Shown one piece after another: positions 1 through 6,437 of a stretch of DNA of 9,581 nucleotides; the stretch's first letter is position 1, and every line of letters begins with the position of its first letter. The notes below the pieces were generated by a model. The model was not told where the DNA came from, searched no databases, and saw only the letters and a list, made by a program, of their open reading frames with translations. A program made the translations under genes and the position numbers. Source of the DNA: an uncultured Bacilli bacterium (GTDB lineage: Bacteria > Bacillota_I > Bacilli_A > RF39 > UBA660); assembly GCA_947625395.1 (NCBI GenBank), contig CANQOD010000033.1:1-9581 (forward strand). The letters run 5' to 3'.

Positions 1-188
1 GAATAATTGGAATCACAAGAATACAATTTGTTCGCAGGATTTTGTTCAGATTCTGTTTCTTTTTTGCTGGTTCCAATGGTTCCTTTTAGATTGTTTTTCC
101 AAGGAACAAATAAAGCTGTCATTCCTACAATAGCAATCACAGAAAGTAAACATACTAAACCTAATATTCTACTTTTCTTTTTTTTCAT
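1..188 (-). CDS. N-terminal part of a membrane-anchored exported protein (runs off the window)
   Basis: Reading the minus strand from an ATG at 188-186 gives 62 codons, open to the window edge. The protein begins MKKKKSRILG, has one hydrophobic segment at about residues 8-28, then a hydrophilic Ser/Thr/Lys/Glu-rich linker (about 35-50) that leads to the sequence KLYSCDSNY. This is a signal-anchor or uncleaved signal peptide with an extracytoplasmic linker. No lipobox cysteine is seen; Cys13 lies inside the hydrophobic segment. A strong ribosome binding site (AGAGGTGG, 200-193) sits 4-5 nt upstream, and the TAG stop of the sortase gene is just 5' of it, so this is the fourth gene of the minus-strand operon. 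The function cannot be told from this fragment. Position directly after a sortase makes a surface or sortase-linked role plausible (inference). Confidence 0.8.
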   Translation of the reverse strand, partial: MKKKKSRILGLVCLLSVIAIVGMTALFVPWKNNLKGTIGTSKKETESEQNPANKLYSCDSNY

Positions 189-201
189 TTTCCCACCTCT
201 T

Positions 202-969
202 CTACATTTCCATTCTCTCAGTTACCTCTTGATAATTTTCTCTTTTTGTCACCTTAACCGGTTGCACTCTTTCCATGAAATGCACTCGTCTTGCATCAAT
301 TCGAATATCTATTTTTTCAAGAGTTCCAAAGAATCTTGTACAAGTTACCAAAGATAGAATTGTATCATTTTCATCTATACTTGTATCATATTTATAATAA
401 CTTTCTTTTAAAGATTTTGCAATATATTTTTTCATATTTGCACGAGATATTTGCCGAGAAAAATAGTCTATTTCACTATCTTTCACCATGGAAACAGAAA
501 AAATTCGATATAAATAATTTTTTCCATCCACAGAAGTATATTGGATAAATTGATTTTCTTTCGCAAAATCAAAATAAAGAAAAGCAGGAAGTTGATCGAA
601 TCTTGTAAACTTTTCATTTTGAATCAGTGGATTTCTTGAAACATTACGAATATTGTGAGAAACAATCACATTTTTATTCGCGATATCCGTGGAAGTTGTA
701 TGGTTCCAAGCAAACTCATAATCGCTCTTTTCCACATTCGTTGCACTTCCCGGATAAATGACTGGCAAATCAATGTCTGTTCCTTCCACTCGTACCCAGC
801 CAAGCACTTTATCTTGATATTTCTTGGCTGTTTCTTTCATCTGCTTCGTTCTATCGACCATCTTGTAACTAGGTAAATACCAAACATAGCCACCCACACT
901 AAGCAACACTGCTATTCCTATTAAAATGATTATTAGTAAGATTCTTTTCTTTTGCTTTTCTTTTTTCAT
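202..969 (-). CDS. class B-like sortase, membrane-anchored transpeptidase
   Basis: Sortases are extracytoplasmic cysteine transpeptidases that cut a C-terminal sorting motif and attach the protein to cell wall or to another protein. The 255-aa product has a basic N-terminus, one membrane helix (about 10-31), a helical lead-in ending in LGWVRVEGTDIDLPVI (typical class B start of the beta barrel), the catalytic His in VIVSHN (His105), and the catalytic Cys in LVTCT (Cys210). Length and the N-terminal rather than C-terminal anchor fit class B. The third catalytic residue, an Arg usually 8-10 residues after Cys, cannot be placed with certainty: Arg212, Arg223 and Arg227 are the candidates. About 25 charged residues follow the barrel. 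Start: AGAGG at 980-976 lies 6 nt from ATG 969 and only 3 nt from ATG 972, so 969 is preferred. It is the third gene of the operon. The substrate is unknown. Confidence 0.9.
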   Translation of the reverse strand: MKKEKQKKRILLIIILIGIAVLLSVGGYVWYLPSYKMVDRTKQMKETAKKYQDKVLGWVRVEGTDIDLPVIYPGSATNVEKSDYEFAWNHTTSTDIANKNVIVSHNIRNVSRNPLIQNEKFTRFDQLPAFLYFDFAKENQFIQYTSVDGKNYLYRIFSVSMVKDSEIDYFSRQISRANMKKYIAKSLKESYYKYDTSIDENDTILSLVTCTRFFGTLEKIDIRIDARRVHFMERVQPVKVTKRENYQEVTERMEM

Positions 970-978
970 CATGTACCT

Positions 979-2826
979 CTATTTACTTAATTTATATGGA
1001 TTTTCTTGTGTTCCATCTCCTCCTGCGACTTTGACATTTTTATTGAAGTATACACTAAGTTTAACGCCTGCATTTTCAAGGTCGGTTGTGTCTCCACGAT
1101 ATGGAACTCCAGTCCGTCCACAAATATGTTTTTGACCTTTTGTATTTGAAGAATTGATATACCAGTATTCTTCTTGGTTTCCTAAAACATTGACACTAAA
1201 CAAATCAAAAACATTTGGTGCCGCAATTTTTGTTTGATAAGTTTTCGTATCTGTTTCTTTTCCATATTGCGCATATTTCTTATAAATTGGTACCTCAACC
1301 TTTTTAGAATCAAAATATTTCGTTTGTACAAATTCAGTCATCGTATTAGAAATGTTATATCCTAAATTTCCTTTTTGATTAATATTATAAATATTTTTGG
1401 CATCTTTATTTTGATATCCTGTGAGTACAGCTTCATAATCAGAGGTTAATACACCTGTCATAATTGCATGTGTACTGCCATCGCTTTCTTTATTGACAAT
1501 TCGGAAATCATAACCTGAATAAGTCACATATTCCCCAGTAAGACGTGTATTCAGTAAAGAATGATGCGTATCTTTTTCATAATCTCCTAATCGGTAAGGG
1601 TCCTCATACGTACCATCACCATCAATGATTTCAACATTTTTTTGAATTCGTACCGCTGGTCGAACTCCATTTAAAGAGGTATTGTCACTGTGTTCATATC
1701 CATAAGCATAACGACTTTGAACAAAGCCTTTGTTCTTTTCCGTACTCGGATTTAGCATCCAACTTGAACCATACTGTAGTTCAATTGGAGAAAATCCATC
1801 ATCCAGTGTTCGATTATATTCTTGAATCGTTAAAGTTCCAACATTCAGTTTCACTTTTTCTTTACAATCCGTTACTTCCATAATGGCATCATTGGCTTCG
1901 ACTGGGTCGCTACACCATTCGCTTTCTTTCACAATCAACGCTTTCGCATCATCTGACAATAAAGGATAGAAATATTGATTGAGCCATTTTACCAAAGAAC
2001 TATTTTTGACATTGGTCGTACTACCATAATCAATATTGGCAAGTTGAGAATCCGTAACAAGCGTAATATTTTCATCATCATCTAAGCCAATAACTCTCCA
2101 TAATATCGCATTCAAGAGGACATATGGAGCACCATAACGTTGATAATAGCCTGTATTATTGGTTTCTTCTTTCACAACACTGGCAAGTTTTTGAACCACC
2201 CGAACAGTTCTTGTTACCACTGTTTTATTGTTGAGTTGGTCATAAGCTGTATATGTAACTTTATATTCCCCAATCGTATCGGTATCCACTTTACTACTAT
2301 CGACTGTGACATCGCTTGTTTTCATTGCTCCATCAGTATTATCTTTCACAGACTTAACGCCCGCTTCTTGATACTTTTCACCAAGGGAAACAGTCACCAT
2401 TTCTTGTCCATTCAAAAGAATTTGTGGTCCCTCGTGGTCTAATGTTGAATGAAAACGACCACAAGATAGATAAACATAATATTCATTCGTACCTTGATTG
2501 TTCTTCACTTTGACAAATGAATTTTTCGCATCACATAGCTTTTTACTATTTGGAATATAGAAAGGTTCTTCTAGATAATCAGCATCGTAAAAAGTTTGCA
2601 GTGTAAAATCTTTGATATTGCCTTCCTTTGGACTTAAATAAGCATTTTGTTCTACATATCTTTGTCCTACTTTCAAGAATTCTTTTTCCATCTTTTGAAA
2701 TTGAAGTGATGGTCCTAAAAAGAAATAATAATAAATCCCCCCTAATACAATCACGAGCGCAACAACAAGGATGATGGTTCTCGTTTTCTTTGCTTTTTCA
2801 TTTTTTTCCACTTTTTTCTTGTCCAT
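979..2826 (-). CDS. anchored modular surface protein: pseudopilin-like region, Ig-like domain, two DUF6273-like domains
   Basis: The 615-aa protein has a highly charged Lys-rich N-terminus, one membrane helix (about 17-38) and an exported remainder. Residues about 45-128 resemble the globular part of pseudopilin-like proteins of this group (FLKVGQRYVEQN, then a Cys98/Cys122 pair flanking a short beta-rich stretch). Residues about 133-212 form a bacterial Ig-like/DUF5011-type domain (VSLGEKYQEAGV ... IGEYKVTYTAYDQ ... TRTVRVV). Two divergent copies of a roughly 190-residue domain follow (about 225-413 and 426-613). Each opens with WRVIG or FRIVN and closes with NKNV or QKNV and a GDGT..(D/N)PY(R/K)L motif, as in DUF6273-type modules. 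A second Cys pair (305/321) lies in copy 1 and Cys569 in copy 2. There is no LPXTG-like signal or C-terminal membrane segment, so it is held by its N-terminal helix. The ribosome binding site TAGGAGG (2843-2837) includes the upstream gene's stop. Role: probably surface binding or scaffold; unproven. Confidence 0.82.
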   Translation of the reverse strand: MDKKKVEKNEKAKKTRTIILVVALVIVLGGIYYYFFLGPSLQFQKMEKEFLKVGQRYVEQNAYLSPKEGNIKDFTLQTFYDADYLEEPFYIPNSKKLCDAKNSFVKVKNNQGTNEYYVYLSCGRFHSTLDHEGPQILLNGQEMVTVSLGEKYQEAGVKSVKDNTDGAMKTSDVTVDSSKVDTDTIGEYKVTYTAYDQLNNKTVVTRTVRVVQKLASVVKEETNNTGYYQRYGAPYVLLNAILWRVIGLDDDENITLVTDSQLANIDYGSTTNVKNSSLVKWLNQYFYPLLSDDAKALIVKESEWCSDPVEANDAIMEVTDCKEKVKLNVGTLTIQEYNRTLDDGFSPIELQYGSSWMLNPSTEKNKGFVQSRYAYGYEHSDNTSLNGVRPAVRIQKNVEIIDGDGTYEDPYRLGDYEKDTHHSLLNTRLTGEYVTYSGYDFRIVNKESDGSTHAIMTGVLTSDYEAVLTGYQNKDAKNIYNINQKGNLGYNISNTMTEFVQTKYFDSKKVEVPIYKKYAQYGKETDTKTYQTKIAAPNVFDLFSVNVLGNQEEYWYINSSNTKGQKHICGRTGVPYRGDTTDLENAGVKLSVYFNKNVKVAGGDGTQENPYKLSK

Positions 2827-2840
2827 AACGATTATTCCTC

Positions 2841-4397
2841 CTATTTAATTACATAGACAAATTGACGATTACGAATAGTATAAACAAGTTGTATGGATGA
2901 AGACGTTTCTACTTCCGTTGGTATTTTTAGATAAAGTTTTGTCCCTTCATATTCTTTTTCTACAGCATTGACAAGAGCGATTGTCTTTGTCTTTTGATTA
3001 CTATCCTTATATTCAATTTTACCATACGCCATTGAAAAGTCAACAAAATCTTTGTCCTCAAAAGAGGCTGCGTCAAAGGATAAAGAAAGGATTTTTCCTG
3101 TTGGATTTTGCACTGTTTTTTTGAAGAAAGAACAATGATTATAGCTTGGACATTCATAGAGCGAATAAGTCGCTTGATTATCAATCGTCGCATTTGTTAA
3201 AGTCATTTTCTTTTTAGAAAAGCCAATTCCTGACACCGTTAAAGTTTCATTGATTTTTTTAGTATCAATCACTTTTTCTTGATGTAAATCTTGAGGAGTG
3301 ATTTTGACTTTTCTTCTTAACAGACGGTCCTGATTCGTAATATCTTGATAATAAAGAACAAACTGATTGCCATTTAGCTTTTTATCTACTTCGTACACCA
3401 AATAAAAGACAGTTTCTTCCCCACTTCTTAGCTCTCGCTTTGGATAAGTATTTCCTAAATCTTTAAAAGCAGTATCTTCTTTGTGGGTATATTGATAGAG
3501 ATGATTTTTGTTCAACAAATGAAACCGTTCCGCAGAAATTGCTCTTGTTGCCCCATTGTTTTTCATTCGAATGACTAAAGCAACATAATCTTTATTGGGA
3601 TTGATGACCTCTCCTCGATAATCTTTATCAGTCCAATAGCTTTCTTGAATCGTAATTTGATAAGAAAGGGCTGAAAACACATCTCCCTCTCGATACGTTT
3701 TGTGCAACACACCAAAATAATAGTAACAATATCCACCAATTCCAATAAGTAAAATCGCAAAAATGCAATGGAAAACAAGAGGATGTTCTTGGTACAAGTA
3801 TTTCGCATGACGTGCTTGTTTTTTAAAGAAACGCGTAATACTATCTTTATCGATTTCTACATTGACTTCAAATTCCTCACGGTCCTCTTCTTTGATTTCA
3901 AGATATTCTTGGTCATGGACAAAATCGAACTTTTTCAAGTCGAGTCCAGTAATACGGATAAACAATAAAATAAAAACAGCATATTGTAATAAAGAACCAA
4001 TTTGTAAAAGTTGGGCCAAAGTTCGAATCGTTACTAAAGTAGATTCATCTCCATAATGATTGAAATATCCTGAGATGGACATCAAAACGAAAAATAAGAA
4101 ACCTGAATCAAAAAAAGGCAATAAATAAGCTTTCCATGGCTTCTTCTTATGATGAAGAACAAAGATTAAAACACCTGTGATAGCCATTAAACAAAGAAGA
4201 ATCAAGTAGTTGAATAAAGAAATATAATCTCGAATCGATTCAAACATCGGATTATAAGAATTGGTATCGATAAAACTACCAACAAAAGTCATGACTTGAT
4301 TATCTTTAAACAGCGTATAAATCGACAGCACTAGTAGTAAAATATGAATCTTTTTAAAGTTTTTGATAATAAAAGCATACGGCTTTCTTAAAACCAT
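2841..4397 (-). CDS. five-helix membrane protein with large extracytoplasmic Ig-like C-terminal region
   Basis: The 518-aa product is not recognised as a characterised protein. Hydrophobic segments lie at about 16-32, 61-81, 92-112, 129-148 and 208-230. Basic clusters (HHKKKPWK at 82-89, KKQARHAK at 192-199) and an acidic loop (155-188) fit an N-in topology, with residues 232-518 outside. The outer region begins with a beta-rich stretch (YVALVIRMKNNG at 271-282, ELRSGEETVFYLVYEV at 322-337) that resembles the Ig-fold DUF4352 type. A second beta-rich section holds a close cysteine pair (Cys416 and Cys422, ECPSYNHC). It is the first gene of the operon. Its start is supported by AGGAGG at 4411-4406, 8 nt before ATG, and by a promoter just upstream. 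Its stop overlaps the next ribosome binding site. It may act as a membrane partner or platform for the surface proteins encoded downstream (inference). Confidence 0.8.
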   Translation of the reverse strand: MVLRKPYAFIIKNFKKIHILLLVLSIYTLFKDNQVMTFVGSFIDTNSYNPMFESIRDYISLFNYLILLCLMAITGVLIFVLHHKKKPWKAYLLPFFDSGFLFFVLMSISGYFNHYGDESTLVTIRTLAQLLQIGSLLQYAVFILLFIRITGLDLKKFDFVHDQEYLEIKEEDREEFEVNVEIDKDSITRFFKKQARHAKYLYQEHPLVFHCIFAILLIGIGGYCYYYFGVLHKTYREGDVFSALSYQITIQESYWTDKDYRGEVINPNKDYVALVIRMKNNGATRAISAERFHLLNKNHLYQYTHKEDTAFKDLGNTYPKRELRSGEETVFYLVYEVDKKLNGNQFVLYYQDITNQDRLLRRKVKITPQDLHQEKVIDTKKINETLTVSGIGFSKKKMTLTNATIDNQATYSLYECPSYNHCSFFKKTVQNPTGKILSLSFDAASFEDKDFVDFSMAYGKIEYKDSNQKTKTIALVNAVEKEYEGTKLYLKIPTEVETSSSIQLVYTIRNRQFVYVIK

Positions 4398-4422
4398 ACG
4401 GCTCCCCTCCTATTCTTTTTTT

Positions 4423-4451
4423 ATTATATCTTATTTTGTATTTCAAAACAA
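4423..4451 (-). promoter_or_regulatory. sigma-A-type promoter of the minus-strand envelope operon
   Basis: On the minus strand a perfect -10 box TATAAT (4428-4423) lies 17 nt downstream of TTGTTT (4451-4446). Transcription would start near 4416 and give a short leader of about 20 nt before the ATG at 4397, just enough for the AGGAGG site. It overlaps the plus-strand promoter of the divergent lipoprotein gene, so the two units may compete for polymerase. Confidence 0.6.
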
Positions 4452-4463
4452 GTATGATATACT
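4436..4463 (+). promoter_or_regulatory. extended -10 promoter for the lipoprotein/flavoenzyme/GT-C unit
   Basis: TGATATACT at 4455-4463 forms an extended -10 element (TG plus TATACT, one mismatch to TATAAT). The -35 match, TTGTAT at 4436-4441 with a 16-nt spacer, is weak, as is common with extended -10 promoters. The ribosome binding site AGGAAGTGAG starts at 4471, only about 8 nt downstream of the -10 box, so the leader is very short. No riboswitch could fit. Confidence 0.5.
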
Positions 4464-4483
4464 AAACAATAGGAAGTGAGAAG

Positions 4484-4903
4484 ATGAAAAAACAAAGTAA
4501 AATATGGATTGGCTTCTTAGCAATTTGTCTTTTATTAACTGCTTGTGGAAAAAATCAAACGATTCCAAATTTAAGCGTAAAAGATTTAGAAGCGAAAATC
4601 AAAAAAGAGGAAACCTTTATTGTGGCTGTCATTCAAACGGGTTGTTCAGCTTGTCAAACGTATGAACCAATTTATCAATCTGTCATGAAAAAGTATCAAC
4701 TCGAAGCCTATACCATCAATTTGACAAACTTAACAGATGAAGAAGATGAAGCTCTCAGTAAAATCTCTTATGTATCAGGAACCCCAACGACGCTTTTCTT
4801 TGTCAAAGGAAAGTTAGAAAACAGCTATAATAAATTGGTCGGTGCAGCTTCTAGTGAAACTTTAAAAAATAGACTGCAATATCTAGACTATATTGAAAAG
4901 TAA
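4484..4903 (+). CDS. thioredoxin-like lipoprotein
   Basis: The 139-aa precursor has a signal peptide (MKKQSKIWIG then a hydrophobic core) ending in the lipobox LLTAC, with Cys21 as the lipidated residue. The mature part is a short thioredoxin fold: beta strand FIVAVIQTG, the active-site pair C54-S-A-C57, and the conserved cis-proline in SGTP (Pro101) before the strand TTLFFVKG. The protein would sit on the outer face of the membrane and reduce, form or shuffle disulfides in exported proteins. The CSAC site lacks the Trp and Gly-Pro of the thioredoxin WCGPC motif, so redox direction cannot be predicted. The start is supported by AGGAAGTGAG immediately upstream. The gap to the flavoenzyme gene is 46 bp with no convincing terminator, so co-transcription is likely. 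Neighbouring exported proteins on the opposite strand carry cysteine pairs that could be clients (inference). Confidence 0.88.
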   Translation: MKKQSKIWIGFLAICLLLTACGKNQTIPNLSVKDLEAKIKKEETFIVAVIQTGCSACQTYEPIYQSVMKKYQLEAYTINLTNLTDEEDEALSKISYVSGTPTTLFFVKGKLENSYNKLVGAASSETLKNRLQYLDYIEK

Positions 4904-4949
4904 CAGAGTTCATCAATGGACTTTTGTCAAACACGAGAGGAAGTATTTC

Positions 4950-6437
4950 ATGAAAACAGTGGTCATTATCGGAGCAGGTCCTGCGGGACTGACGGCTGCT
5001 TATACCTTATTAACAGCCAAAGCTCCTCTACAAGTCATCTTATTAGAAGAAGAACAACAAGTAGGTGGCATTTCCAAAACAGTTTCTTATCATGGAAACA
5101 AAATGGACCTTGGAGGCCATCGTTTTTTTTCAAAAAGCGAGGACATTCATCAATTGTGGCAAGAAATTTTGCCCCTTCAAAAAAGTCCTAAAAATGAAAA
5201 AGGTCCTGACCCCATGCAAGAGGAGAATGTATTCTTGATTCGCAACCGTCTATCGCGTATTTACTATCATCAAAAATTTTTTGATTATCCTGTTCAACTC
5301 AATTTTAAAACCATTCACAATTTAGGATTGAAAACGACCATCAGTAGTGCAGGCAGTTACCTCAAAAGTTGTGTTTTCCCCAAAAAAGAAACCAATCTTG
5401 AAAATTTTTACATCAATCGTTTCGGGAAAAAACTCTATCAGATTTTTTTTGAAGGATATACAGAAAAATTATGGGGGCGCTCTCCAAAAGAGATTGATGC
5501 TTCTTGGGGAAAACAGCGAGTCAAAGGCCTTTCCATCAAAATCTTGTTGCGCAATGCATTAGAAACAATGGGCCTCGTTAAAAGAAAAACAGAAGAAACT
5601 TCTTTAATTCAACATTTTTATTATCCCAAATATGGACCAGGACAAATGTGGGAAGAGATGGCCAAAAAAATCGAACAACTAGGAGGGGTCATTCTTTTTC
5701 AACATAAAGTCATTCAAATCAAGCAAAAGCAAAAGAAAATCGTTTCAGTCACCTGTGAGTTTCAAGGGCAAAAAAAAGAAATCAAAGGAGATATCTTTCT
5801 CTCTTCTATGCCCTTAAAAGATTTCATTGCCGCCTGTCAGCGTGTGCCAAAAAACATCCAAGCGATTGCTTCCCATCTCCCTTACCGAGATTTTATCACT
5901 TTAGGACTGCTTGTCAAAAAAAGAAACAAGCAAAAGGACTTGAAAGACTGTTGGATTTATATTCAAGGAAAAGAAGAACAGTTAGGACGCATTCAAATTT
6001 TTAATAACTGGTCCCCTTTTCTACTACAAGATGAGGAAAAGACGCTTTCCTTAGGTCTTGAATATTTTTGCAATGAAAATGATGCTTTTTGGAACAAAAG
6101 TGAAGAAGAATGGGTTCATGATGCAACGGAGGAACTACTCCAAATGGGCCTTTTAGAAGACAAGACAGACGTTCTTGATTTCCATTTAGAAAAAGTAAAA
6201 AAAGCTTATCCTGCTTATTTTGATAGCTACCAAGATTTTCCTCTTTTAAAAGCGTATTTAGAAACCATTCCAAACTTATACTGCATCGGACGCAATGGCC
6301 AACATCGTTACAATAACATGGACCATTCTATGGAAACGGGCATCCGAGCAGCAAAGCATATTCTAAACCCCCACTTTTCCAAAGAAGAAATTTGGAATGT
6401 CAATATGGAAGAAAGTTATCATGAGGTCAAAGAATGA
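4950..6437 (+). CDS. FAD-dependent oxidoreductase of the UDP-galactopyranose mutase/amine oxidase type
   Basis: The 495-aa protein opens with a dinucleotide-binding fold: MKTVVIIGAGPAG (GxGxxG at 8-13), with the ribose-binding acidic residue in LLEEE about 20 residues later. LGGHRFF at 54-60 is a flavin-contact motif of the UDP-galactopyranose mutase/protoporphyrinogen oxidase group, and a GPGQMWE motif lies at 229-235. The C-terminal FAD-binding segment is near 445-464 (CIGRNG ... NMDHSMETG). No membrane segment is seen, so it is cytoplasmic or peripheral. Relatives often sit in surface-glycan loci, where they are thought to act on nucleotide or lipid-linked sugars; the substrate here is unknown. 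The start at 4950 has GAGAGG at 4935-4940 nine nt upstream. An in-frame TTG at 4893 would add 19 residues before the flavin fold and lacks a good site. The last codons overlap the next gene by ATGA. Confidence 0.85.
   Translation: MKTVVIIGAGPAGLTAAYTLLTAKAPLQVILLEEEQQVGGISKTVSYHGNKMDLGGHRFFSKSEDIHQLWQEILPLQKSPKNEKGPDPMQEENVFLIRNRLSRIYYHQKFFDYPVQLNFKTIHNLGLKTTISSAGSYLKSCVFPKKETNLENFYINRFGKKLYQIFFEGYTEKLWGRSPKEIDASWGKQRVKGLSIKILLRNALETMGLVKRKTEETSLIQHFYYPKYGPGQMWEEMAKKIEQLGGVILFQHKVIQIKQKQKKIVSVTCEFQGQKKEIKGDIFLSSMPLKDFIAACQRVPKNIQAIASHLPYRDFITLGLLVKKRNKQKDLKDCWIYIQGKEEQLGRIQIFNNWSPFLLQDEEKTLSLGLEYFCNENDAFWNKSEEEWVHDATEELLQMGLLEDKTDVLDFHLEKVKKAYPAYFDSYQDFPLLKAYLETIPNLYCIGRNGQHRYNNMDHSMETGIRAAKHILNPHFSKEEIWNVNMEESYHEVKE

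Noticed and set aside
7..357. Plus-strand open frame of 116 codons
   Set aside because: It lies opposite the end of the sortase gene and the partial exported-protein gene, has no ribosome binding site, and its Phe/Leu-rich content comes from reading Lys/Glu codons backwards.
979..1014. ENPYKLSK at the end of the 615-aa protein as a class B sortase NP-type sorting motif
   Set aside because: No hydrophobic segment or basic tail follows, and the same motif closes an internal domain at residue 413, so it is part of the domain fold.
2140..2442. Plus-strand open frame of 100 codons inside the surface-protein gene
   Set aside because: It is antisense to the Ig-like domain, has no start signals and no recognisable protein content.
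4398..4483. Riboswitch or leader RNA in the divergent intergenic region
   Set aside because: Only 86 bp separate the genes and both predicted leaders are about 20 nt or less; the space is filled by the two promoters.
4893..4931. Hairpin (TTGAAAAGT with ACTTTTGTCAA) after the lipoprotein gene as a terminator
   Set aside because: The stem is AT-rich and interrupted by two unpaired bases, the loop is long and there is no U-tract, so read-through into the flavoenzyme gene is expected.
4893..4949. Upstream TTG start extending the flavoenzyme by 19 residues
   Set aside because: The extension precedes the canonical flavin-binding start MKTVVIIGAGPAG, overlaps the lipoprotein gene, and lacks a suitable ribosome binding site, whereas ATG 4950 has GAGAGG nine nt upstream.
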